Shown here: piece by piece, positions 22,763 through 34,280 of the stretch
How the letters are laid out: each line of letters begins with the position of its first letter
How positions within the stretch are numbered: position 1 is the first letter of the stretch
Source: Argentina anserina
Lineage: Eukaryota > Streptophyta > Magnoliopsida > Rosales > Rosaceae
Assembly: GCF_933775445.1 (NCBI RefSeq)
Contig: NC_065877.1
Coordinates: 18,228,001 to 18,292,000, forward strand
Direction of reading: 5' to 3'
Length of the DNA stretch: 64,000 bases
Notes under the pieces: model-generated
Seen by the model: the letters and a program-made list of their open reading frames with translations, nothing else
Databases searched by the model: none
Told to the model about the DNA's origin: nothing
Position numbers and translations under genes: made by a program

Positions 22763-22967
22763 TCAAATCTTTTGTGTGTAAAATCACCTGTGCAAATGGC
22801 AGCTACATACAGTTACATTTTACAATAGCAAAAATGAATTGTGTAACTATAATACCAGTCGAAATGCAAGTAAAAATCTTGGATTTAAATATTTTATAAC
22901 TAGCAAGTCACATAAATTGTTCCATACCAACAAAATGTTTAAATGCAATTAAAAAAAAAGCAGAAGA
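22763..22967. other. Junction between truncated chromovirus and next gene
   Basis: AT-rich sequence without element or coding motifs. The chromovirus gag stops matching near 22762. There is no LTR end or target duplication here, so the element was lost by deletion or rearrangement. Confidence 0.5.
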
Positions 22968-23379
22968 TTATTCTAATCCTTTTGCACCTTGATTCTCATC
23001 TTTTTTAACTTGTTTGTCTTGATCGTTTGACAATCCATCCCTTTCCTCAAGCTTCCGGATATAGACTTTGAGATCCGCATTTTCTTTCTCGAGTTTTTTG
23101 TTTGTTTCAACAATTATCTTCTGTGCGATATACATCATTTCCCAATCACTCTCTAGTTTCAGCAACTTCGCTTGCAGTTCCTCCTTCTCCGTGTTGTGGT
23201 TTTCATTCATCTTTCTAAGTTCTTCTGTATGTGAATCTTTTATCTTCACAAATTCCTCTTCATGCGAATCTGTTGTCTTTGACTTCTCCGCGTCATCATC
23301 CTCATTCAAGCGATCTTCCGCCACATCGAGAAACATTTTTTGAAAAGATTAAATCACATAGTTATTGAACAAGTTACAA

Positions 23380-23690
23380 AATATCAATACGAGTTTCACA
23401 GTTACATACACAGTTACTTTAAACTCATATAGTTACCTATCCAGGTACTCACAATTACTTATCTAATCGCGCATACAGATACCTATCCAGTTACTCACAA
23501 TCCAATTATTCACCTAGTTAAGGAAATATATCCTTTGAAATGACTTTTCAAAGTCAATCACACATTTAGTCAACTAGCTACATGCTATCAACACAGTTAA
23601 CCATCAAGCTACACGCACAATTATATTACATACAGACAGTTACACAACCAGTTACTTATGCAGTCACCAAATGTGAAGGATATGAGAGCA
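23380..23690. repeat. CAGTTAC-like heptamer-rich intron segment
   Basis: Irregularly spaced copies of CAGTTAC and close variants (TAGTTAC, CAATTAC, CAGATAC), typically 10-20 bases apart. It lies in the presumed intron between the last two exons of the minus-strand gene. Confidence 0.75.
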
Positions 23691-24594
23691 CACTTACAGC
23701 CACATCTTTCAAGTTGCAATTTTTCAGCTTTTTCCGGAGCTCTTCAAGATCCCATCTCTTGATCAGTAGCTTCTCAACATCCATACCAGGCATTGTTGGC
23801 ACATTACCGCTCTTCATGCAAAACCAGTACTGGTATGGAAAATCAAGTACACTCAAATAGTTACGGAACAAGTTACATGATACACTGACACAGTTACCCA
23901 TCAAGTTACTCAAAGAGATTGGTCATAATTCTTAAAATCAGTAATGGTACTTGAGATAAAGAGAGCTTACCAAGAAGAGTTGAATACAACCACCAATGTA
24001 TTTAATTTCAGATGTGGATCGTTTGAGTTGTGTCATACGTCCTTTCAAATAATGAGTAACTTCCCTCGCCCAACATATGTTCTTCAACTCATCCAAGTTC
24101 TCCACAGCCCTTACATAGTCCCATGGAATGTCTCCCTTGACATTGGGCCTTAAGAACTTAATCAACATGTCTAGGATCATGAGGCGTGCTACATTTTCGT
24201 CCCTTCTCTCAACCTCTTCTTCAGTTTTCGGATTTTTTTTACACTACTCCTGTATCTTTTTAAGCACCAGGCCCTTGCCACATCCTTTTTTTCACCAAAG
24301 AAAATCTTTGTAAAGTCAGACTCTTCACTCACCTTTGCGACAACATAGGACCCATCAAGGTTGAGTCCTAATATATTTGCTGTGTCTGCATCAGTAAGAC
24401 GGTAGGTCTTTCCTCCAAATACAAAACATTCATTCTTTTCATCATAGCATTCTGCCAGCATTCCAACTTGCAGATTTGATTTGCTGCTCCCCTTCACAAA
24501 CCCCTGCTCTATCGCTCGAAAAAGCCTCCCAAATGGAGTATCATCCAGTAGCTTCATTGCGCCTTCGGGTACAGAGTCGTATTCATTTATGGAA

Positions 24595-24900
24595 GGGAGA
24601 CACAGTTACTTAATAAGTTACATGATATGCAGACACAGTTACTAATCTAGTTACTTTACACTCATATAGTTACTCAAACAGTTACATGATACGCAGATGC
24701 AGTTACTCACACAGTTACATATCCAGTTACTCACATAGTTACTTTACATATTTTCTAAAATGAACTATTTAGGGTCAATCACATAGTTTCTTAACAAGTT
24801 ACATGATACACTGACACAGTTACACATCAAGTTACATGCACAGTTACTTTGCATTCATACAGTTACCCATTAAATTATTACAAGCAGTTACAAGGTTGAG
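24595..24900. repeat. CAGTTAC-like heptamer-rich intron segment
   Basis: Dense run of ACACAGTTAC/CATAGTTAC-type units, best seen at 24600-24750, upstream of the large exon of the minus-strand gene. Same motif as at 23380-23690 and 25500-26020. Confidence 0.75.
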
Positions 24901-25499
24901 CACTAACTTTATTGTCGTTTCCTTTCTCAGCTCTACTACTACTAGCCTTCCTTGTTTTATTTGTTTCCTATAAAACTCAAAACCAGATTATAGTTAGATG
25001 ATTAATACACTAACAGTTACCTATCAATTTATTCCATCAGTTACAATGATAGTTACCTCTCGGTCTCTTCCTTTCCTCATCTCTTTTTTTTGCATCTTGG
25101 TTGGCTTTGGATGAGCAATAGTCTTCTTTGTTGTTGCCCTTGCTTTATTTGTTGCCTGTAAATGTTTAAAGTGAATCATAGTTGGATGATAAGTACACTA
25201 ACAATTACATTACCCAAGCATAGTACTTATGCTAACAATTTTTATAAGTGTAAAATGAATGTACAATGACTGTTACCTCCTTCTGTTTTTCTTTTCTTGT
25301 GTCTTTTGTTTGCCTCTTCACTACTGCATTGTGATCTCTATCATCATTTGCATCGTCATCGTCATTGCTACTAACTTCTTTTCTTTTTCTATTGCCTACT
25401 TTTGGGGCCATGTTTTTCTGCATATATGAGAAAAAGAGAGATTGATGTAACCTGATATGTATGCAGACATACACAAGGCTAAGTGAATATTTATGAAAT

Positions 25500-26020
25500 A
25501 GTAATCACACAGTTACTTAGAGAGTTACCCAATACCAAATAGTTAGCTCAAAGATACAAGCACATATACTAAGATAGTTACCTAATAATGGTTCCATCCA
25601 TATGTACACAGAGAAAAATCATACTAAAAACTACAACTAGTAACATTCTCACCTTTGTCTTCTTTGAACCAAAATCCTCAGAATTGTCGTTTGCCTCTTT
25701 TGAAGGATTATACTCTGAATCACCTTCATTAGTCACAAGATTACAATCATTCCTCGCCTTTGTATGTAGCTCATAATTTATATCTGATTATGACCTCAAG
25801 GCGTCTGATTTTGATTGTTCGGATGTTGTTTCTTGGCGTGAGCTATCGGAGCTTTTCGCTATTCTTGGATTCCTACTACACAAAGCAAGGCCCTAAATTC
25901 ACTTCCACAGTTACTTACACAGTTATGTGCATGAACAATTATGAAATCAAATCGATACTGTATAACAATAATTTCAGTTATTTGCATAGTTACTTACACA
26001 GTTACGTATATGAAAAATTA
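25500..26020. repeat. CAGTTAC-like heptamer-rich segment near the gene's 5' end
   Basis: CAGTTAC/TAGTTAC variants at about 25509-25590 and 25909-26020, upstream of the first recognised exon (25423-25277). Interrupted by non-repeat sequence at 25600-25880. Confidence 0.65.
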
Positions 26021-26458
26021 GTTACCTAAAAATAAATTCAAATGTTCAAAACACACCAAAAGGAGACTATAGCATTAAAGCATGGCCCATTCATCATACT
26101 CACAGAAAAATCGAATTCAACGCAAGCATAGAGTAATCAACCGAGTATAATCACAATTTCATGTAACAACAACTTTCCCAAGCCTAACTAACTGATATCA
26201 AACATAGAGATTCAAATCCATAGGAGGAAGATAAGTTCATATTCAAATGAAGAAGAAAAATCCGTCTGGAATAGTGATTCAAGGTTGTGTTACCCAGATA
26301 AATAGTTACCCAAATAGAGATTATAGTGTGTTTAAGCATTCAGATTCAAGTCTACCTCACCTTTGAGAGTGGAGAATAGGCGCCGCAGTGGACGACGGGA
26401 GAGAGAGATGAACTTCGTCGGCAAATCTGATCCGGGCGCCGGTGTTTGTCTCGGTTTG

Positions 26459-26459
<1 letters not shown>

Positions 26460-26507
<48 letters not shown>
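26460..26507. repeat. GA microsatellite at a duplication breakpoint
   Basis: About 24 GA units. It lies in the presumed 5' leader of the gene to its left and directly abuts copy 2 of the ATM-bearing duplication. In copy 1 the homologous edge has only GAAAGAGTG. Confidence 0.95.
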
Positions 26508-26511
<4 letters not shown>

Positions 26512-28391
26512 AACTGATATTGCTAACTTAAATTTCCAATGTGCGTATAAGCATCGGCTTTTACAACTGTGGTGTTCCATCGAGCAGAGCTGATATATGT
26601 CTCTGCTACAACAATAATGTATCTCTGTTTTAATATTACAAATTGTTATTCTAATCATAGGATCATCTTATAAATACCTGAAAACTACCAACACACAAAA
26701 CACACAAAGGAACATGTACAGATAAAAAGCTGCAAATCGATAAACTCCAAATCCTGATGAAATTGTCAATCCTTGGCAATAAATGTCCAAGACGTGCAGA
26801 CAACAGTTTGCTGCAATGATCTAGTTGGACCTTTATATGGTCTCTAATTCATCAGATCTTCCAGGGTGGAATTGGGAAAGTTATCAAGTTGAGTCTGTTC
26901 CAGTAACTTCCTGGAACCAAAATCCACTAGTACTAAAGCAGCTGAACGTATTTGCAAATCATACTATTCAAGGGCCTTGCTCCAGTTTTCCTCAGGTAAT
27001 GATTTGAGAAGTTAACTTTTAATGCCACCACAAAAAAACCAGAAACAAAGTACACTAATGTAAGATTATAGTCATGTGCTGATTCCAAGCTGAAAAGAGT
27101 AAATAAATAGATATCAAGCATAACAATGTCTAGCAAGATACCAATAGACCTAATGCAAGGTCTTTACTTGTAAATGTTTTTTTAAACGACTTATACCAGA
27201 CAAGTCAAATTTCAGTTCAAATTTATTTGAAATATTCTCAGTTTGGAATACTTCAATGCTCTCCCTTATTCCCTTAAAAAATATAGGCTGCACCGGTAAA
27301 TGGAGTCATCTTCCCCTAACTCTTAATTGTTAAATTTAACACTTACTTGCTCAGTTGTGTTTTCGTATACATCATTTGGTCAATGGAAATTTATTTTGCT
27401 TCACTAGGAGCAGATAAGTGCTGATGCACACTGTCATTAGGAGCAGAAGACGCAAACCAATACAGATCTGAAGGTAATTATACCATGGGTCAATTTAACC
27501 TAGCATTATGGTAGGTTGCCACAAAATTACCATGATCATTTCTCATCATATAAGTCATTTATGCATCACTTCAATTACTACAGTCAAAAAAATCTATCTC
27601 TGAACTCATATTGATTCAAATGGCCTAAGTGTGAAGTATTAACCATCTATGTGTGCAGGAAGTAATGAATTAACTCAGGAAGAAGAAAAGGAAAAAATGT
27701 ATTTTCTACCTTGTGTGACTGTATAATCCATATAAGCTGTCAGGCTCATTGATCTGAGTACTTCCTGCAACATGTAATTCAATGTGGCGTGGCAACTGCA
27801 AAGCAGATGTTTAAGAAAAAGAAAAGGATAAGTAAAAACCAGGCAGTTAAAAGAACCATTATATTCACAAAGCTGATAAGAAACCAAAATGCTGCAAATA
27901 ATTTTTCACACGTGACTGAAGATAGATCATGCAGCCTGATGATAACTTAGTTATACATGAGCTTACTAAAAAATAATAAGCCATAAAGAAAAAAACTAGT
28001 CATTTCGATGTGGGAGAAATTGGGGCTACCCAGTGTGACGCTATTGGGAGGTGCTCTTCCCACCAATGCTCCACGTACATCACATCAGTAAAGTATGAGC
28101 CACAAACATAAAAAACTTGCACATTCTTGTCAAGCAAATTTACATGCGTGTACCAGCTAAAGAAGGTCAAGAGTACTTATCAGACAAACGAAAGAAGTAT
28201 GAAATTTTTGGAACTCACAACTGCAACAAGATAATCAATAGAAAGGCAATCAAAGGCTGAGTTTGGTACACTGATAGGATAGGATTAGATTTCAAATCCC
28301 GCCAAGATTTGACTAGATTGGGTTTGAGATATCCAACTCCTGCTCCTATCCTACGTTTGGTGGGCAATTACATATGCTGATTCGATAAGCA
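26501..28391. repeat. Segmental duplication, copy 2 (lacks the LTR insertion)
   Basis: Colinear with 10272-14844. It preserves the pre-insertion site TTTTACAACTGTGGTGTTCC for the 2.6 kb LTR. Differences are mostly single substitutions and small indels. Homology ends at GATAAGCA, where copy 1 is cut by the chromovirus. Confidence 0.9.
26730..28116 (-). pseudogene. ATM: ATM-like PIKK kinase, FAT-domain fragment, copy 2
   Basis: Same three exons as copy 1: 28116-28030, 27795-27710 and 27015-26730. The middle exon keeps INEPDSLYG and four bases that copy 1 lacks, and the last exon starts LTSQIIT, both closer to the ATM family than copy 1. The last exon has the same break after QIIT (TGA) as copy 1, plus a one-base shift of its own before the KALEQ segment. 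The donor after the last exon is CT where copy 1 has GT, and the first acceptor context has changed from CAGG to CAAG. No other ATM exons lie nearby. Non-functional. Confidence 0.8.
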
Positions 28392-28835
28392 AATAACAAA
28401 AAATTTAATCATTTTTCTTTCTTATTATCAACTTCCTTTTTCATTCACTTTTCAAATTTCAAGCACTCATAATATTTGATAAAACTCTTTTAAAAAAATT
28501 GATAAAACTAAATATAAAAACAATCATAAGCTAAAATTTAAAATGAAAATATATTTCTTGAATGAATAAAAAAAATAGCATACAAAAATTGAAAATTTCC
28601 AAAAGGAGTGTCCAGGGCTAGTTTCCAAAATAGCATACAAATATATTTCTTTGTTAAGGCTCTTTTGAGCCTCGCTTGTAACCAAAAAAACATATTAATA
28701 AATATCTCCAAAATACAATTATAAGATTTAAGATTGAATTATTAAATTTAAACATTTTTTAAAATGATTGTTGTATGAATAACAAATATATTCTTTCTCA
28801 AAAAATAATAAATAATAATATATATGTAGCATTAC
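28392..28835. other. AT-rich intergenic stretch
   Basis: Poly-A and poly-T rich, with two AATAGCATACAAA-type short repeats near 28576 and 28629. No coding motif seen. Confidence 0.5.
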
Positions 28836-28955
28836 AAACTCCATCTTTTCTACTTCATCTAGAGCCAAGAAAAGCCCAGCAGAAATGTGTGTGTCTAAAC
28901 ATGGCTGTTGGTATCCATATACAGCCTCTCCCACATATTTCAAAGAATATAATAA
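28836..28955 (-). pseudogene. Isolated exon-like segment, family unknown
   Basis: An open 40-codon segment flanked by an AG acceptor (TACCAG before 28955) and a GT donor (after 28836). It reads LLYSLKYVGEAVYGYQQPC and continues DTHISAGLFLALDEVEKMEF. Amino-acid composition looks protein-like. I do not recognise the family and found no phase-compatible neighbour nearby. It may belong with the other stray minus-strand exons at 31-34 kb. Confidence 0.35.
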
Positions 28956-30721
28956 CTGGTACATGAACCATAACAGAGAGAAGAACAAACAACAAGATCA
29001 TGCAACACTAGGACAGAGACACTCCCATTGTGATGCAGTGAAGAAGCAGATACATTACAAAATATTGCCTCTGATTCTCAAGCAATTACCTTAGCAAGCA
29101 TGGTTTTTCTATTACTAGGTAGACCAAACAGAAGCAGACCTGAAAGAGAAAAAAAAATTTATCATAAAAAGTTCTAAGTTATTTCCATTTTATTAGTGAA
29201 TTTGAAAATATCACAAACACATTACCTAGAGCTGGCCTTCTACATCCAGTGAACAGTTTTTTTCAGTTAGTTGGTGAAATAACCATCTCGATCCATCAAA
29301 GTTCTCTTCACCTTCAAGTCCGGGTGCAGAGAAACTGAAATGAGCAATTCGGTAATCTTTAATGAACACACAATAAAGAAATACAAAGTACACAAAAAAC
29401 AACCTCTCACCAACATCTTCTCATTTAACTAAAGAACGTCTATCCACTATGGCATTATTGATCATTTCAATCAATTAACAAGTCTATCTTCTCATTTAAT
29501 TGATAAGTCTCCTATTTATTAATTGTGTCATTTTGCTGATGGCATGCTTACTAGATATGTGTTAATTTGTAGATCATAGAGAAACTGAGGTTTAGTAATT
29601 AAAATAAAAATAAAAACGAAATAATAAGAAAGTGCAATTGGAGCATCACCACTACCATAGAGGCATATGACAGAGCCAACAACCAACGAATACACCTATT
29701 AGGACAAACTATCTATGTAGATGCACAATCATGTGTTTTTTTTTACATAGGTCTCAATAACAAGAAACAAACGGCATAATAGACAAGCAAAGAAGTACAG
29801 AAGTACAGAGACAAGAAACTGTCTCTTTTGGAAGTTTCAGAATTCTAAGAATTCTGAACACATTGGAATAGGTAGTATCTAATCCAAACATCTAGTACTA
29901 AAACGAAATACATACGGAAGGTAGAGTGCCATGGTCGATTAATAATAAGAAAAATCACTATTTAAAGGAATATCAGTCGATACACAAAGAAGTACATATT
30001 CATCAACTTAGAAATCTCCGGCCTGTAATCTTTCTATATCCTCTAGTTCTTGGAGAAGAATCGAATGACCAAGTAAAAAAAGACCTTATATAAGACAGTT
30101 CAACCCAACATAATGTAAATCTTCTCCAAACTATTCCTATAACCATGAAAACAATGAAATCGAAAATGGTGACTCCAAACTAATCTAAAATCCACAGATT
30201 GAACCTCAATACACATGAACTCAATCAAATAACTGAAAACCATAATCAAACTACCATGACAGAAGAACACCAATATCAACAATATTGAGATAGAGATGCC
30301 ATGAGCCCAAATCTCTAACATGGAACACAAGTCTCAATTAACCAAAATTCATACAACCCATGAAGCAAATTCACAAAACCAAGTATAAGGGAACAAAAAC
30401 CAATCAAACTTGAATCTCCTAGTATAAGAGAAATCAGGAGCTAGCTTGACCTCTAAGAATTGAGTCCTACAATTTGGCAGTATATACAATTAAATTTCAA
30501 ATGACAACTTAGTAATCAAAATAGTTGCAGCGAAATTTTTTTTGCAGTTTAGCCAATATTTAATGCAGGTGTTACAACATTAGTTTAGCACTTGTTATAA
30601 ATATATTCTGGAAGTTCTTTGTGAATAATTGAAGACATCTTTTATATAATCAAGTTAAGTTAAAAACAAAGAGAATACAAACCAAATACTATACTCGGAA
30701 CCAATACACGATTCCAGGAGA
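28956..30721. other. Intergenic, no gene recognised
   Basis: AT-rich sequence with short frames only. No transposon ends, RNA gene or exon-like block with both splice signals was found here. Confidence 0.45.
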
Positions 30722-30958
30722 CTACAACATAGATTCATCACAGCCAGTGCACCATCATTAACTCAAATGCAGAGTACACTATATTGAGAAAGTTGTTTTC
30801 TAAGCAAGAAAGTTGAAGCAGAAATGAATTGAAGTTTATTTTGAGAGGAGCATCAATTCAGCCAATAATAGCACATAGGAAACCAATTATGCACATTGGA
30901 GGCTGCAAGAAAAACATACCAAGCTAAAGGTTCAAACAGAGGTAAGTCACGAAGTTAC

Positions 30959-31072
30959 CTTTTTGGATCTTTTCAGGCTTTCCTTCAAAGTTTCATTCCC
31001 GTCTTCAAGTTTATTCACCTGGCTTCTAATTCCATAGTGTATTCACCTGGCTTCTAATTCCACAGTGTATGC
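30959..31072 (-). pseudogene. bZIP-like leucine-zipper exon, unit 1
   Basis: Flanked by CTTGCAG acceptor and GTAAC donor. Reads AYTVELEA, a phrase typical of the basic-region/zipper junction of AREB/DPBF-type bZIP factors, then a zipper-like VNKLEDGNETLKESLKR. A ~27-bp internal tandem duplication puts a stop (TGA) between the two parts. No basic DNA-binding region is present. Fragment only; the bZIP label is tentative. Confidence 0.45.
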
Positions 31073-31557
31073 CTGCAAGTAATAGGATTATACATACTTA
31101 TGCGAGATAAGTCTGATTCCATTATAAATAAGCCATATAATTCCTAATTTTCACATGATATTTGATACTATACAGTTTTTCAAAAAACCAAACATATTAG
31201 TGTCTAGTAGAGGTTTTGTAAATCAACCTCACCGGTCCAATTGGCATGGGTAGCTCCAAAAATGCAATTTTTAAAGAAAAAGCAAAAAAAAATCTTATTA
31301 ATGTCTAGACGGAAGGCTCAAATACCACTTATTTACATAATAGTACCATTTAACAAAATACTATAGGACATCAAATATATGCAACTTTTACATCCAGATA
31401 TCCTAAACAATTATAGGAAATATCAGAAGTGAGAACAATAAAGTGGCGAACGAAAATAATGAGAAGTCGATTACATCCAGATATCCTAAATATTTGAGAT
31501 AAATGAACCGGACTAATGTCTGGAAAGTGTAAACAGAAAGCTTTAAGTAAACTTACT

Positions 31558-31656
31558 CTAATTATTCAATCTACCAATCTGCTCTTTCAGGGTCTCAGAG
31601 TCCATCTTCAAGATCAAGATCCCCACCTCCCTCACCTTCTTCCTTTCTTTCTTGAT
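31558..31656 (-). pseudogene. Coiled-coil-like terminal exon fragment
   Basis: After a TTGACAG acceptor, a 32-codon open segment rich in Lys/Glu with Leu/Ile spacing (KMDSETLKEQIGRLNN) ends in TAG. It lies between the two bZIP-like exons and could belong to the same ancestral zipper gene. Not assignable further. Confidence 0.3.
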
Positions 31657-31952
31657 CTGTCAAGCATATATAACATGAATCATTAAACTACTGATAACCA
31701 TATGAACCAAATACTCTACAACATAGATTCATCACAGCCAGTGCACCATCATTAACTCAAATGCAGAGTACACTATATTGAGAAAGTTGTTTTCTAAGCA
31801 AGAAAGTTGAAGCAGAAATGAATTGAAGTTTATTTTGAGAGGAGCATCAATTCAGCCAATAATAGCACATAGGAAACCAATTATGCACATTGGAGGCTGC
31901 AAGAAAAACATACCAAGCTAAAGGTTCAAACAGAGGTAAGTTACGAAGTTAC

Positions 31953-32034
31953 CTTTTTGGATCTTTTCAGCCTTTGCTTCAAAGTTTCATGAGTCTTCAA
32001 GTTTATCGGTGGCTTCTAATTCCACGGTGTATGC
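31953..32034 (-). pseudogene. bZIP-like leucine-zipper exon, unit 2
   Basis: Second copy of the AYTVELEA exon within the ~994-bp duplication. It lacks the 27-bp internal repeat but has its own small deletions and a TGA after KLEDS. Splice signals are kept. Confidence 0.45.
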
Positions 32035-32944
32035 CTGCAAGTAATAGGATTATACATAATGATGTGAGATAAGACTGATTCCATTCTAAATAAGCCATAT
32101 AATTCCTAATTCATGATATTTGATACTATACAGTTTTTGAAAAAACCAAACATATTAGTGTCCAGTAGAGGTTTTGTAAATCAACCTCACCGGTCCAATT
32201 GGCATGGGCAGCTCCAAAAATGCAATTTTTAAAGAAAAAGCAAAAAAAAAAATCTTATTAATGTCTAGACGGAAGGCTCAAATACCACTTATTTTACATA
32301 ATAGTACCATTTAACAAAATACTATAGGACATCAAATATATGCAACTTTTTTTTTAAATACAATACAAAACATTCCATTAATCAAGAATTAAATTTCAGT
32401 TCGGTTAAACTAATAGTTGTTTGTTTTGAGATAATATCTTCTTCAAAATGGTAAAAAAAATATTGGAATTGAGTTAAGAAAGCGTTATGAAAAGATTCCT
32501 CCAATGGTATGCTTTCTATTTAATTTCCTTAAAGAAAATGAGACCAAGGCTAAGCTAAAAGTCAAGATAGAGTGGGACATCAATCTACGCCATTTTGGCT
32601 GCATGGGACACACGTGCCACGGGCAACAGTTGTATAGTCCAAGCATATTGATTTATGCAAAATGGCCTTTGATGCAATAAAACAGGAAATGTACAAAGTC
32701 TGCTCTCCTACTCTCCACTTACAGGTATTTTAGAAGCCTAATGGAAGCGATCTAAGTATCTTCTTGATAGATATTGGCACAGAGGGCCAAAGCTGCAAGG
32801 GACAAACATGCCACAGCAAACAATTACATAGTCCAAGCTTTGCCATTCTGATTCTGTTTCAATTACATATTGAAAGAGCTCACTGTAACACAGACATGAT
32901 TGGCCATTAATTTCTTTCCGACTGAAGTTTGCCGCTTGGCTTTT

Positions 32945-33757
32945 ACCTTAAAATCCTGCAACCATTAAAGCATGTAACATAATAAGTTTTAATTTTCAAG
33001 CCTTCATGAAGAGAACTATAAGAATTTGGAAGTTAAAGTTAACTGTAATTGACAAATTTAACCTAAATTTGACATCCATCAAAGAAAATTATAGTCAATT
33101 CATTCCCAGAAAAACCATAACCAACACAACCAAACTTATCAATAAAATTAAACTCTAAGAGCTAACCGCCTATACAAACAAAAACCATAATAAAAAATCA
33201 CCAACAGCCTGACAATTGTTTCCATTGAGTCATAAAACATAAGTTCAAGCAGTAAACCTCATTTACCATATTAACCCAAAGTAAGTCTAAAAGATACCTG
33301 TCATATTCACTCTGTTATCAAAAAGATATGCAGAAGCGAAACCTGCTTTCACCTTAAAATCCTGCAACCATTAAAGCATGTAACATAATAAGTTTTAATT
33401 TTCAAGCCTTCACGAAGAGAACTATAAGAATTTAGAAGTTAAAGTTAACTGTAACTGACAAATTTAACTAAATTTGACGTCCATCAAAGAAAATTATTGT
33501 CAATTCATTCCCAGAAAAACCATAACCAACACAACCAAACTTATCAATAAAATTAAACTCTAAGAGCTAACCGCCTATACAAACAAAAACCATAATAAAA
33601 AATCACCAACAGCCTTACAATTGTTTCCATTGAGTCATAACACATCAGTTCAAGCAGTAAACCTCATTTACCATATTAACTCAAAGTAAGTCTTTTGATA
33701 CCTGCCATATTCACTCTGTTATCAGAAAGATATGCAGAAGCGAAACCTGCTTCAATT
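32945..33757. repeat. Tandem duplication, period ~406 bp
   Basis: ACCTTAAAATCCTGCAACC at 32945 recurs at 33351; the units match for most of their length. The right end of unit 2 overlaps an exon-like segment (33842-33702), of which unit 1 carries only the last bases near 33300-33345. Confidence 0.88.
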
Positions 33758-34083
33758 AGCACTGCATTTCTCCAAGAAATAACATGTTCAAAAAGTTGCA
33801 TTCTTGCGGATGATCTCCACTGACAGGGTTGACGTGGCATAGCTGCAACGAACAATTCAAAATAAAAAATATAATCAAGTCTTTCAGATTGTTCTACATT
33901 AACAAACAACACACATAGATACTCAATCCCCAAAATCAAACCAACAAAAGGAAAACGCTTAACCTCAAGGACAGAAACCGAAGAGCAATTTCACTATATT
34001 TTTCTCGGATTTGTGAAGTATTTTCAGATATAGAAATGGCTCAGTCAACAATTCTCCTTATCCTCATGAGGGCATCTGAGCAG
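33702..34083 (-). pseudogene. Two phase-compatible exons of an unidentified conserved protein
   Basis: Exon 34083-33964 (GCAG acceptor, GAG|GTTAAG donor) encodes SDALMRIRRIVD, one TGA, then AISISENTSQIREKYSEIAL. Exon 33842-33702 (GCAG acceptor, GCAG|GTATC donor) continues in phase as YATSTLSVEIIRKNATF, then shifts frame at a T5 run (one T too many) into EHVISWRNAVLIEAGF. The smooth reading and intact splice sites argue for a real ancestral gene. I do not recognise the family. Two lesions make it a pseudogene. Confidence 0.5.
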
Positions 34084-34280
34084 CTGCAATGCAAAAATTG
34101 AGTCATTGGAATTTTAAAACTTATATGTTGCAGCAGCAGTGGAAGGGCCATATTTGTAAGATGAAGAAACCAGGCTCCTAAAATCAAATCCAGGTGAACT
34201 AATATGAAATATAAAAGTTAATCAAAGATCTAGTCCTTTCGTTAAATTGCTTGAAGTGAAATTTCTATCGCAAAAACGAG

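Larger units (their letters stand above)
22968..26480 (-). pseudogene. Multi-exon gene of uncertain family, possibly transposon-derived, frameshifted
   Basis: Exon candidates on the minus strand: 25423-25277 (49 codons, MQKNMAPKVGNRKRKE then an Asp-rich acidic run and basic stretches, nuclear-signal-like), 25155-25057 (33 codons), 24967-24908 (20 codons), ~24557-23971, 23829-23698 (44 codons) and a coiled-coil-like Glu/Lys-rich 3' exon about 23336-22968. Most junctions have GT/AG and fitting phase. The large exon (LLDDTPFGRLF, ILGLNLDGSYVV, IPWDYVRAVENLDEL, IGGCIQLFL) resembles proteins carried by plant Ulp1/DUF1985 or plant-mobile-domain elements; that is a tentative recollection. A T8 tract at 24233-24240 breaks the frame of this exon: one extra base would join its two halves. 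Acceptors for the large exon and the last exon were not found. Confidence 0.55.
30722..32350. repeat. Direct duplication, period ~994 bp
   Basis: CTACAACATAGATTCATCAC at 30722 recurs at 31716, and the copies stay highly similar for about 650 bases, to the CATCAAATATATGCAACTTT block (about 31389 and 32350). Each unit carries one leucine-zipper-like exon. About 330 bases of unduplicated spacer, with another exon-like segment, lie between them. Confidence 0.9.
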
